Shown one piece after another: positions 1-8,284 of a DNA stretch of 64,000 nt (its first letter is position 1; each line of letters begins with the position of its first letter). The notes beneath the pieces are model-generated. The model was not told the DNA's origin and searched no databases. It was given only the letters and a program-made list of their open reading frames with translations. The position numbers were made by a program, and so were the translations under genes. The DNA comes from Kibdelosporangium aridum (GTDB lineage: Bacteria; Actinomycetota; Actinomycetes; Mycobacteriales; Pseudonocardiaceae), in the NCBI RefSeq assembly GCF_900176515.1, contig NZ_FWXV01000011.1:434001-498000 (forward strand), given 5' to 3'.

Positions 1-565
1 GAAGCGATTCGATGCGGCGAGTGACCGCGTCACCGTCGGTGAACGGCTCGTCTGCCTTCGCTGCCGTGACAACGTACGTACCCGCGAGGCGAAATCCGAA
101 GCGCTCGGCCCGTTCGGCAAGGCGGCCCAAGTCGCTGCGGCCGTAGAACAGATCATCGATGAATTCGCGCCGCTCGGCCTCCTGTTGGCGCAGCGTCGAC
201 CGCTGCGCCTCGTCGTACCCGTCGGCCAGTGCCACCACGGCATCGTCCGCGGCGCGCAGAATCGCTTCGGCGATCCTGGCGATCTCGCGCTTGTCCGAGG
301 CCGACGCGACAGCGGGGAGCTCCCGCCACACCAGCCAGTTCGCGCTGAGGTAGAGATCGACGAGCGAACGCAGGGGAATGCCCTGTTCGGCCGCGCTCGC
401 GCCAAGCGCACGGCGTGATTCCAGTTCGTCACGCGCCAGCCTGCGCCCGGTCACGCTCACCGCGTCCAGCATCTCGATGTATCCGGCCAGGTATTCCGAG
501 GAGACGCCACCGGCATCCTGGGCGGCACGTCTGGTGACGGCGGGGACGTCGACTCGGTCGGTCAC
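1..565 (-). CDS. PucR/CdaR-type transcriptional regulator, N-terminal part (3' end outside window)
   Basis: The first 188 codons are visible; the gene runs off the left edge, so the C-terminal helix-turn-helix expected for this family is not seen. The start is GTG at 565, with AAGGAGG about 8 bases upstream. The visible part is helical and polar, with stretches like REIARIAEAILRAADDAVV and RREFIDDLFYGRSDLGRLAE. The latter is typical of the segment before the GGDEF-like domain in PucR-type activators, where (E)R.EFI.DLL..R is common. It is a predicted cytoplasmic DNA-binding regulator. It is divergent from the GH15-like gene, and a perfect 8+8 dyad lies at 585-603 in its leader. Family assignment is by residue pattern only. 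Confidence 0.6.
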   Translation of the reverse strand, partial: MTDRVDVPAVTRRAAQDAGGVSSEYLAGYIEMLDAVSVTGRRLARDELESRRALGASAAEQGIPLRSLVDLYLSANWLVWRELPAVASASDKREIARIAEAILRAADDAVVALADGYDEAQRSTLRQQEAERREFIDDLFYGRSDLGRLAERAERFGFRLAGTYVVTAAKADEPFTDGDAVTRRIESL

Positions 566-584
566 GATGAGAACCTCCTTCGTT

Positions 585-603
585 GTTGCCGGTATCCGGC
601 AAC
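585..603. promoter_or_regulatory. Inverted repeat, copy 1 (candidate operator)
   Basis: GTTGCCGG-TAT-CCGGCAAC is a perfect 8-bp dyad with a 3-base centre. It sits between the PucR-like gene (start 565) and the GH15-like gene (start 672). The bases just right of it, CCAACTGGCC, resemble those right of the second copy at 1620. Seen directly; the regulator that binds it is inferred. Confidence 0.55.
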
Positions 604-671
604 CAACTGGCCTTGACCGTAGCCGGAACAGCGCCTAGTCCGCCGCGCGGGCCGCGGCGACCATCGAACCC

Positions 672-1619
672 GTGCGTCCTGCGACTACTCCACTGCCCGC
701 CGCCGACCACGGGCTCATCGGCGACGGCCACGAATGGGCCCTCGTCGGCCGGGACGGCTCGATCCGTCATATGTCCGTCTCGCAAGACGGAGACGCGCTT
801 GTCGTCGACGACCAGAGCTTCGTGATCACCGTTGAGCACCTCCACGGCAGCAGGCAGTACTACTTGCCAGACACCAATGTCCTGGTCACCGAGATGCACG
901 GCCCGGCCGGCGTGGTGGAGGTGACCGACGCCTTCACTGTGCGTCCTCCTGCAGACCGCATCGGCGAACCTCCAGTCCCCCGTGGAGAGCTGTTGCGATA
1001 CCTCCGTGTGCTGGAAGGTCACGTCACCCTGTGCGTGGAAAGCACCTTTCACGTGATCACCGACCGGCAGTTGGGGGCACCAATCACCGTGGCGGCGGGC
1101 GAGGATCTGTGGTTTCTGCTGCGCTGGAACGACAGTTGCCCGCCCTTCCCACCTGAGCGCCTGATCGACGACACGGCCGCCGCGTGGCGACGTTGGACCG
1201 ACGCGATCACGTATCAAGGTCCGCACGACCACATGGTCCGCCGATCCGCCTTGCTGTTGCAGGGAATCAGCCGTTCCGGGTCTGCTGAAGCGGCAGCCGC
1301 CTTCCACGCGATCGGCTTGGTCGATGAGGCCGACGGCGGCGACAACGCCTTCCGCAGTCAACCGTTCGAACCGTTGCGAGAAGGGCACTGTGCTCTTGTG
1401 CGCTATGGCTACCTACTCGTCGAGAACCTGCTCGGCCAAGGCTTGGTCGAGCAAGCCGACATGCTGTACGAGGCACTCAGCGCCACAGCGAACTCCCTTG
1501 GCCTGCACGGCGAACGCACCAACCCGGCGACCGGGCGGATCCTGGATTGCTTCCCAGCACCCGCTACGCACGTCGCAGCGATCAGCAGCGCTGTCGCGCT
1601 GACCAAAGCGGCGCGTTGA
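672..1619 (+). pseudogene. GH15-like glucoamylase/trehalase protein lacking its catalytic core
   Basis: An open frame of 315 codons from GTG 672; an in-frame TAG at 636 rules out an upstream start. The N-terminal part has the GH15-like signature DHGLIGDGHEWALVGRDGSI, followed by a YLPDTNVLVTE beta-domain segment. The C-terminal part matches the end of the same family (LVENLLGQGLVEQADMLYEA, then NPATGRILDCFPAPATH). Actinobacterial members are about 600 residues. Here the sequence jumps from RRSALLLQGI almost directly to the C-terminal helices, so about half the protein is missing, including the (alpha/alpha)6 barrel and its catalytic Glu residues. The frame is intact, so it may still be made, but glycosidase activity is very unlikely. 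Confidence 0.65.
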
Positions 1620-1640
1620 TTGCCGGGTTCCGGCAACCAA
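1620..1640. promoter_or_regulatory. Inverted repeat, copy 2 (candidate operator of the nfeD operon)
   Basis: TTGCCGG-GTT-CCGGCAA followed by CCAA repeats the dyad found at 585-603. It begins immediately after the GH15-like stop codon and lies about 80 bases before the NfeD start at 1720, a plausible promoter position. Confidence 0.55.
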
Positions 1641-1719
1641 ACAGCCGTCAGTGTGGCCGTGTGACCACCTTGTTCAACCGGATCCCACGCACGACCATGG
1701 AGCACAGGGAGGCGTCGCC

Positions 1720-2148
1720 ATGGACGAATGGGTCATCTGGCTGATCTTCGCGGTGGTACTGGTCGTCGCCGAGATCTTCACCCTCACTGCCGCACTCGGC
1801 GTACTGGGCGCGGCCGCGCTCGTCACCGCCGTGTCCGCCGCGTTCCTGCCACTGCCCTTCCAGCTCATCGTCTTCACCGCCGCGGCGACAGCGGGTGTGA
1901 TCCTTATCCGGCCGATCGCGTTGCGGCACATGCACAGGCCCCAACTCGAACGGTTCGGAGTGGACGCTCTGGTCGGCAAACCCGCCTACGTCCTCGAAGA
2001 AGTAACCGGCCTCGGCGGCCGGGTCCGGATCGGTGGCGAGGAATGGACCGCCCGCGCCTACGACGAAACCTTGGTCATCCCCAAGGGAACCGTCGTCGAC
2101 GTGATGGAGATCAGCGGCAGCACGGCACTTGTCTACCCACGGGAGTGA
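1720..2148 (+). CDS. NfeD-like membrane protein
   Basis: 142 residues. The start is ATG 1720, preceded by AGGGAGG at 1706-1712; an upstream in-frame extension to 1651 lacks a ribosome site. The N-terminal half holds about three hydrophobic helices (EWVIWLIFAVVLVVAEIFTL onwards). The C-terminal half is a small beta-rich OB-fold (VGKPAYVLEEV, then GRVRIGGEEWTARA), which is the NfeD/YuaF layout. NfeD proteins partner SPFH/flotillin proteins in membrane microdomains. The SPFH gene follows after 3 bases, so the two are almost certainly cotranscribed. Confidence 0.9.
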   Translation: MDEWVIWLIFAVVLVVAEIFTLTAALGVLGAAALVTAVSAAFLPLPFQLIVFTAAATAGVILIRPIALRHMHRPQLERFGVDALVGKPAYVLEEVTGLGGRVRIGGEEWTARAYDETLVIPKGTVVDVMEISGSTALVYPRE

Positions 2149-2151
2149 ACC

Positions 2152-3201
2152 ATGGAAATCTCAGCTCTGCTCATCGCGGGACTCGTACTGGCCGTACTCG
2201 CGATCTTCACCGTCCTGCGCGCCGTCCGGATCGTCCCGCAGGCACGTGCCCGCAACGTCGAGCGGCTCGGCCGCTACAACCGGACCTTGCAGCCAGGCTT
2301 GAACTTCGTCATCCCGTACATCGACAGAGTCTATCCAGCGATCGACCTGCGCGAGCAGGTCGTCTCCTTCCAACCGCAGCCGGTGATCACCGAGGACAAC
2401 CTGGTCGTCGAGATCGACACCGTCCTGTACTTCCAGGTCACCGACCCACGCGCCGCCTCGTACGAAATCGCGAGTTACCTGCAGGCGGTTGAACAGCTGA
2501 CCGTCACGACACTGCGCAACGTCGTCGGCTCCATGGATCTTGAGCAGACGCTCACATCCCGCGACACCATCAACAGCCAGCTGCGCGGAGTCCTCGACGA
2601 AGCCACCGGCAAATGGGGTATCCGCGTCAACAGGGTTGAGATCAAAGCGATCGACCCGCCCAGAACCATCAAAGACGCGATGGAAAAGCAGATGCGCGCC
2701 GAACGGGACAAGCGTGCCGCCATCCTCAGCGCCGAAGGTCAGCGGCAATCCCAGATCCTCACCGCCGAAGGCGACAAGCAGGCCGCGGTCCTGCGCGCGG
2801 AAGGCAACCGGACAGCCGAGATCCTGAAGGCCGAAGGGCAAGCCCGCGCGATCGACCAGGTCTTCCAAGCCGTGCACCGCAACGACCCCGACCCGAAACT
2901 CCTGGCCTACCAATACCTCCAGACGCTGCCGCAACTAGCCCAGGGACAAGGCAACACGTTCTTCGTCATCCCGAGCGAGGTCACATCGGCACTGTCCGGG
3001 ATATCCAAGGCGTTCACCGAAGCACTGCCGAAGTCATCAGCCACCCGCGACATCGCGGCACCGGACGGCCTTGCCGAACAAGCAGCCGACGACGCCGCAC
3101 GCGCTGCCGAAGCGGCTGCTGAAGCCGTGGCCGACGCGGCGGAAGCCGACACAAGCAGACCATTGCCGTCCACGATCAACAGTCAGAAACAGCAGGCATG
3201 A
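2152..3201 (+). CDS. SPFH/Band-7 (stomatin/QmcA-like) membrane protein
   Basis: 349 residues. One N-terminal transmembrane helix (about residues 4-24) is followed by the SPFH domain (QARARNVERLGRYNRTLQPG, IPYIDRVYPAIDLREQ, TLRNVVGSMDLEQTLTSR). Next comes a long charged helical stretch with repeated AEG units (SAEGQRQ, TAEGDKQ, RAEGNRT, KAEGQAR), the hallmark of stomatins. The tail is an Ala/Glu-rich low-complexity segment. Known family role: oligomeric scaffolds of membrane microdomains that control membrane proteases and transporters. Operon partner of the NfeD-like gene. Confidence 0.92.
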   Translation: MEISALLIAGLVLAVLAIFTVLRAVRIVPQARARNVERLGRYNRTLQPGLNFVIPYIDRVYPAIDLREQVVSFQPQPVITEDNLVVEIDTVLYFQVTDPRAASYEIASYLQAVEQLTVTTLRNVVGSMDLEQTLTSRDTINSQLRGVLDEATGKWGIRVNRVEIKAIDPPRTIKDAMEKQMRAERDKRAAILSAEGQRQSQILTAEGDKQAAVLRAEGNRTAEILKAEGQARAIDQVFQAVHRNDPDPKLLAYQYLQTLPQLAQGQGNTFFVIPSEVTSALSGISKAFTEALPKSSATRDIAAPDGLAEQAADDAARAAEAAAEAVADAAEADTSRPLPSTINSQKQQA

Positions 3202-3358
3202 CGTCCAGTGAACGGACGTACGCACAAGACCAGCAGGCGCGGCCCTGCGTCACGCCCGCGACAACCTGAGCTGGGATTACCGCTGCATCCGGGTGGGCGC
3301 GCCAGGATCGATCCCACGCACGATTTCCGCACGGTTCCAGCAGCTAGGCTCTGGTGCC

Positions 3359-6085
3359 ATGTTGGTCGGCCGGGATGGGGAACGGGACCACGTCGAGCGA
3401 TTACTGGGGCAGGCGTCTTCCGGTCGCAGCGCGGCGCTGGTCATCCGAGGCGAGGCGGGGATAGGCAAATCCGCGCTACTTGATCATGCCGTGGCCACGG
3501 CTCACGGCATGCGCGTGTTGCGCGGCGTCGGCATCGAGTCCGAGGCCGAACTGGCGTTTGGTGCTCTGCACTTGCTGCTGTATCCGCATCTGGATCGGCT
3601 TGACGTGCTGCCGGGCCCGCAAGCAGCCGCATTGCGGGCCGCGTTTGGGCTGAGTGACAGCACGGCGACCAACCCTTTCCTGATCGGTGCGGCGACGCTG
3701 ACGTTGCTCGCCGAGTTGGCGGCGGAGAAGCCGTTGTTGTGTCTGGTCGACGACGCGCAGTGGCTGGATCGCGGGTCGTCGGACGCGTTGCTGTTCGCCG
3801 CTCGCCGGTTCCAGGCGGACCCGGTCGCGATGCTGTTCGCGGTCCGCGACACGGCAGTACCGTTTCACACACCTGGCATCGAGGAGTTGCGGCTGCCGGG
3901 CTTGTCGTCGGACGCGGCGGCCGGTTTGCTCGATCACAGCAGCCCTGGGTTGACAGCGCCGATGCGTGCACGGGTCTTGGAGGAGGCCAACGGGAACCCG
4001 CTCGCGTTGCTCGAACTCGGTGCGGCACGTCTGGCCGCGCAGCGTGAGGGCCGTGCGGAGCCCGCGCACCAAGTCGGCCCGTTGCCAGTCACACGCCGAG
4101 TGCAGGAGACGTTCCGCGAACAGATCGTCAGCCTGCCCGAGGCGTCCCAGTCCATCCTGCTGGTCGCCGCGGCCGACCGCTTCGCCGGGATGGACACGGT
4201 GCTGTCCGTCGCCCGTGCCGTCGGTGCGGACATATCCGACCTGGACGCGGCCGAACGCACAGGTCTGATCAGCGTGTCGGACGGGGAGTTGGCGTTCCGG
4301 CATCCGCTGGTGCGTGCCGCCGCCTATCAGTGCGCCACCCACCACCAGCGGATCGCGGTCCACCGGGCATTCGCCGACGCACTCACCGCCCCGGACGTCC
4401 TCGACCGTCGTGCCTGGCACCTCGCGGCGGCCACCACCGAGCCCGACGAGGCCGTGGCCGCCGAGCTGGAACGGACCGCGCTACGGGCAGAACGCCGCGG
4501 CGGGGCCATGGCCGTGTCCGCCGCGTACGACCGCGCAGGCCGGTTGAGCGTGGATCCCGAGCTCAAGGCGCGTCGTATCGCCAAGGCCGCGCTTGCCGCC
4601 TACGACGCGGGCAAACCCGACCGCGCGGCGCGCCTGGCTGTCGAAGTCACGTCCCTCACCACCGAGGTGAGCGTCATCGCGGAGGTGACGTTGCTGCGTG
4701 GCCAGATCGAATACGAGCGGACGTCCCCCGAAGCGGATGCCGCGCTCGCGTCCGAGGCAGCACGGTTGATCATGGACAGTGACCCTGAACGAGCGGTCGT
4801 CATGTTGACCGAGATGATGTGCGCCGGCCGGGACGCGGGCGCTCTGCCCCTGGTCGCCGAGGGCGGACGGCTGATGGCCGAGTTGCGGCTGCGGCCGGAG
4901 TCCACCGTGCGTGCCTCCGCCGACGCGCAGATCAGCTGGGGAGATCTGCTGAGCGGCAGGCCGGAGAACGCCGTTGGACCGCTCCGCGCCATGATCAAGG
5001 CCGGTCGCGAGGACGACGACGGGGACCTCGTGCACCGGGTCGTGGCCGGGTTCAGCGGGCTGATGCTGGCCGAGGACGAAGCGGCCATCGCGGTGATGGA
5101 GATGCTTCTGGCAGAAGTCCGAGCCAGCGGTGCGTTGACTTGGATTCCGTACGCGCAGGAGGTCGTCGCGTTGGCCCAGGCGCTGCGCGGTGACTTCCTC
5201 ACGGCGCAGACTTGCCTGGCTGAGGCAGTGGCGCTCAGCACCGAGTTCGGGATGAACATGGAAGTCGCAGTGCTGCGGGCGACGTCCGTGTGGCTGGCCG
5301 CGGTGATGGGTGACGAACCGCGATGCCGTGAACTGGCCGCCGAGGTGCTACCGGTTCTCGAGGGACGGCACGCCGTCGGCACTGCGGTGACGTACTGGGG
5401 CCTTGGCCTGCTCGATCTCGCTGCGGGACGGTATCGCGCGGCGTTCGATGCGCTGTACGCCGCGTGCGTGAGTCCTGCCAAGTACGACTTCCCCATCCGC
5501 GCGGTCGCGGATCTGGTGGAGGCGGCGGTTCGCGACGGCAACCCCGACCGGATCGCCGATCAGTTCACGCAGTTCGAACGGTGGGCTGTGCACGTGGACA
5601 GTCCGGTCGCGACGGCGTTGCTACGGCGCTGCCAGGCGATGCTCGAGGACTCGGAGGAACACTACCGGGCCGCGCTCGACCTGTACGCCAAGCACGGCGG
5701 CCGATTCGACCAGGCCAGAACCCAGTTGCTCTACGGCGAATGGCTACGCCGCAGACGCCGCCGCAGCGAGGCACGAGCTGAGCTGGACGCCGCGCTGACC
5801 GGGTTCAAGCGGATGGGCGCGTTGACGTGGGAAGCGCGCGCGACGAGCGAACTCACCGCGCTGGGTGAGCGCCCGACGCTCGAGCCAGTCGCCGACGACC
5901 CGCTGAAGAACCTGACGCCGCAAGAGGTGCAAGTCGTTCGACTGGCGGCGACCGGGTTGAGCAACAAGGAGATCGGCGCGCAACTGTTCCTCAGCCCGCG
6001 CACGATCGGCCACCACTTGTACCGCGCTTACCCGAAACTGGGTGTCACCAGACGGATCGAACTGGCACAGCTGGGACTCGAATGA
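3359..6085 (+). CDS. LAL-type LuxR-family transcriptional regulator
   Basis: 908 residues from ATG 3359 (MLVGRDGERDHVERLL); a GTG start at 3293 would add 22 unrelated residues. Residues 2-250 are a STAND/AAA ATPase domain with Walker A GEAGIGKS (about 31-38) and Walker B LLCLVDDAQWLD. A TPR-like helical region fills the middle. The C-terminus has a LuxR helix-turn-helix (LTPQEVQVVRLAATGLSNKE, IGAQLFLSPRTIGHHLYRAY). LAL proteins are large ATP-dependent activators, often of carbohydrate or secondary-metabolite genes. It stands alone: upstream is the NfeD/SPFH operon, downstream an SDR gene with its own ribosome site, so the target cannot be read from context. Confidence 0.93.
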   Translation: MLVGRDGERDHVERLLGQASSGRSAALVIRGEAGIGKSALLDHAVATAHGMRVLRGVGIESEAELAFGALHLLLYPHLDRLDVLPGPQAAALRAAFGLSDSTATNPFLIGAATLTLLAELAAEKPLLCLVDDAQWLDRGSSDALLFAARRFQADPVAMLFAVRDTAVPFHTPGIEELRLPGLSSDAAAGLLDHSSPGLTAPMRARVLEEANGNPLALLELGAARLAAQREGRAEPAHQVGPLPVTRRVQETFREQIVSLPEASQSILLVAAADRFAGMDTVLSVARAVGADISDLDAAERTGLISVSDGELAFRHPLVRAAAYQCATHHQRIAVHRAFADALTAPDVLDRRAWHLAAATTEPDEAVAAELERTALRAERRGGAMAVSAAYDRAGRLSVDPELKARRIAKAALAAYDAGKPDRAARLAVEVTSLTTEVSVIAEVTLLRGQIEYERTSPEADAALASEAARLIMDSDPERAVVMLTEMMCAGRDAGALPLVAEGGRLMAELRLRPESTVRASADAQISWGDLLSGRPENAVGPLRAMIKAGREDDDGDLVHRVVAGFSGLMLAEDEAAIAVMEMLLAEVRASGALTWIPYAQEVVALAQALRGDFLTAQTCLAEAVALSTEFGMNMEVAVLRATSVWLAAVMGDEPRCRELAAEVLPVLEGRHAVGTAVTYWGLGLLDLAAGRYRAAFDALYAACVSPAKYDFPIRAVADLVEAAVRDGNPDRIADQFTQFERWAVHVDSPVATALLRRCQAMLEDSEEHYRAALDLYAKHGGRFDQARTQLLYGEWLRRRRRRSEARAELDAALTGFKRMGALTWEARATSELTALGERPTLEPVADDPLKNLTPQEVQVVRLAATGLSNKEIGAQLFLSPRTIGHHLYRAYPKLGVTRRIELAQLGLE

Positions 6086-6186
6086 CTTAATCGCCGCCTC
6101 CGGCGAGGAGTCGTACGCCAGTCACGTGACCGATGTGAACCGATGTGCCCAGGCCATAGCTTCTCTGGCAACGAAAGGAGAAGCCA

Positions 6187-6936
6187 ATGATGCTGGAGAA
6201 CAAGACCGCGGTGATCTACGGCGGCGGCGGCTCGATCGGTGGCGCGATGGCCAGTGCCTTCGCCGCCGAGGGCGCGCGGGTCTTCCTGACCGGCCGGACA
6301 CCGGCGAAGCTCGAGACGGTCGCGGACAGAATCCGCACCGCGGGCGGTCAGGCCGAGACCGCCGTGGTCGACGCGCTGGACGCGTCCGCGGTGAACGACC
6401 ACATCGACGCCGTCGTGGAGAAGACCGGCAGCGTGGACATCTCGATCAACCTGATCGCCCAGGAGGCGATCTTCCAGCCTCTTGCCGACATCTCGACGTC
6501 AGACTTCGTCGCGGCCATCGCCAAAGGCCTGACCACGCAGCTGATCACCACGAAAGCGGCGGCCCGGCACATGGTCAAGCAGGAGTCCGGAGTGCTGCTG
6601 TTCTTCGGCGGGTCGGACAACGCGAACACCAGCCCCAGCCTCGGCAACGTGCAGGTCGGCATGGACGCCATCGAATCGCTGCGCAGGCAGTGGGCGGTGG
6701 AGCTGGCGCCGCACGGCATCCGCACGGTGACGCTGCTGACCGGCGGCATCGTCGACACCTTCCCGGACACTCCCGAATGGGCCGGCGCCAGGCAGAGCAT
6801 CACTGACGCGTCGCCGCTCAAGCGTGCCGCGACGATGGCCGACGTGGGCAATGTCGCCGCTTTTGTCGCGTCGGACAAGGGCCGCAGCATCACCTCGACC
6901 CAGGTCAACATCTCCGTCGGCGCGTGCTACGGCTGA
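6187..6936 (+). CDS. Atypical short-chain dehydrogenase/reductase-fold protein
   Basis: 249 residues; start at tandem ATGs 6187/6190 after AAAGGAG. The Rossmann nucleotide motif is YGGGGSIGGA near residue 11, and FLTGRT marks the second strand. The usual SDR catalytic Ser is followed by a YxxxK pair. Here FFGGSDNANTSPSLGN leads into QVGMDAIESLRRQ, so both the Tyr and the Lys are absent, and NNAG is replaced by NLIA. The fold is clear, but oxidoreductase chemistry by the standard mechanism is doubtful. A perfect hairpin follows the gene. Confidence 0.85.
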   Translation: MMLENKTAVIYGGGGSIGGAMASAFAAEGARVFLTGRTPAKLETVADRIRTAGGQAETAVVDALDASAVNDHIDAVVEKTGSVDISINLIAQEAIFQPLADISTSDFVAAIAKGLTTQLITTKAAARHMVKQESGVLLFFGGSDNANTSPSLGNVQVGMDAIESLRRQWAVELAPHGIRTVTLLTGGIVDTFPDTPEWAGARQSITDASPLKRAATMADVGNVAAFVASDKGRSITSTQVNISVGACYG

Positions 6937-6960
6937 CGGTCCCGCCAAACGGACGCGAAA

Positions 6961-6996
6961 GCCCTCTGATCTGACGGTTTACCCAGGTCAGAGGGC
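6961..6996 (+). terminator. Hairpin terminator after the SDR gene
   Basis: GCCCTCTGA (6961-6969) pairs with TCAGAGGGC (6988-6996) around an 18-base loop, 24 bases after the SDR stop. No T-run follows, as is usual in high-GC actinobacteria. Confidence 0.6.
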
Positions 6997-7125
6997 TATC
7001 TCGGGATAGTAGGGACGAGCGACCGCTGGGTTCCACGCATCCGCACTACGGACTTGGATCCATGATTTGCCCGCGGAGCGTGGGGGTAACTATCCGGCGT
7101 ACCTACTGACCGAGCGGGGGTGCGC

Positions 7126-7641
7126 ATGGGCAAAGTAGAGCGTTCAGTGCAGCTGCTCAGGGCGTCGTCGTCCGTTGACCCCGACAAGTCCGAAGTGGAC
7201 ACGAGCAGGACCGTCGTCGGACGGCGGTACCTGCAGTACATCATCGACCAGGCTTTGTCGTTCGTCCTGGCACTGCTGGTCTTCTTGGCGTGCTTCGGGT
7301 TTGCCGTGTTGTCGACCGAATTCGGCGCACGGGGCAAGGTGTTGCTCATCGTCCCGTTCGCGGCCTGGATCCTGACGCTCATCGCCACGAACCTCTGGTT
7401 CGGGATTTGGTATCCACGCAGCATGGGCGGTGCCACACCGGCCATGCGGTGGCTTGGGCTCAGAATCGTCACACTGCAGGGCGGCGAACCGTCATTGCGT
7501 GACTATTTCCTGCGGTGGCTGTTGATGGTCGTGGACGGACTGTTCCTCGGTCTGCTTGGTGCCGTGCTGATCGCCGTGACACCGCGCAACCAGCGGTTCG
7601 GTGACATGGTGACCCGTACCCTCGTCGTGCGAGTCACCTGA
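7126..7641 (+). CDS. RDD-family membrane protein
   Basis: 171 residues from ATG 7126 (GCGGGGG just upstream; a GTG two codons earlier is possible). After a polar N-terminus there are about three to four hydrophobic helices. The RDD-type signature is visible as RRYLQYIIDQALSF, and later as WYPRSMGGATPAMRWLGLRI and NQRFGDMVTRTLVV. RDD proteins are small membrane proteins of poorly known, possibly transport-related, function. The stop overlaps by 8 bases the stop of the convergent response regulator. Confidence 0.85.
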   Translation: MGKVERSVQLLRASSSVDPDKSEVDTSRTVVGRRYLQYIIDQALSFVLALLVFLACFGFAVLSTEFGARGKVLLIVPFAAWILTLIATNLWFGIWYPRSMGGATPAMRWLGLRIVTLQGGEPSLRDYFLRWLLMVVDGLFLGLLGAVLIAVTPRNQRFGDMVTRTLVVRVT

Positions 7642-8284
7642 CTAGCTGGTTCTGCCACGCCCAGATGGCGATTTCAGTGCGGTTGCGGGCTTTGATCTTG
7701 CCTTGCACGCTCGCCAGATGCGATTTCACCGTGGACAGCGAGATGTCCAGACCAGCCGCGATCTCCGCGTTCGTGCTGCCCTTCGCGACAGCCAGCACGA
7801 CATCCAGTTCCCTCGCGGTCAAAGCGACATCAGCTGATGCGGACCGCTGCGCAGGCGTCTTTGTGAAATGCGACAGCAGCCGCACAGTGACCGAAGGCGA
7901 CACCATGGCCTCGCCCTTCGCGGCAGCGTGCACTGCTTCGACGAGCAACCGCGGCCCGGCATCTTTGCGCAGGAAGCCACACGCTCCGGCAAGCAAGGCC
8001 GCGTAGACGTTCTCGTCGATGTCGTAGGTCGTGACGACCACGACTCGCAGCGGATCCGGCACTTCCGGCCCCGCCAGCATCCGCGTTGCCCGGATCCCGT
8101 CAAGCCCTGGCATCTTGATGTCCATCAGCGTGACGTCCGGCCGCAGTTGCCGCGCCAGCTTCACCGCGGCTGGCCCGTCGGCGGCCTCGCTGATCACCTC
8201 GATCTCCGGCTCCGCGTTGAGGATCAGCCGGAAACCGGTGCGCACCAGCGTTTGGTCGTCGGCGACAAGAACACGGATGGGCAT
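7634..8284 (-). CDS. NarL/FixJ-type response regulator
   Basis: 216 residues. The start is ATG 8284, overlapping the TGA of the upstream histidine kinase gene (ATGA), which shows translational coupling. The receiver domain (1-120) has the acidic pair in VLVADDQ, the phospho-acceptor Asp in VTLMDIKMPG, and the T/K residues VVTTYD and LRKDAG. A C-terminal LuxR-type helix-turn-helix (LTARELDVVLAVAKGSTNAE, ISLSTVKSHLASV) binds DNA. It is the partner of the adjacent sensor kinase. Confidence 0.95.
   Translation of the reverse strand: MPIRVLVADDQTLVRTGFRLILNAEPEIEVISEAADGPAAVKLARQLRPDVTLMDIKMPGLDGIRATRMLAGPEVPDPLRVVVVTTYDIDENVYAALLAGACGFLRKDAGPRLLVEAVHAAAKGEAMVSPSVTVRLLSHFTKTPAQRSASADVALTARELDVVLAVAKGSTNAEIAAGLDISLSTVKSHLASVQGKIKARNRTEIAIWAWQNQLVR

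Noticed and set aside
429..1388. 319-codon minus-strand open frame
   Set aside because: It overlaps the GH15-like frame and the PucR-like gene, and the sense frames carry family signatures while this one does not.
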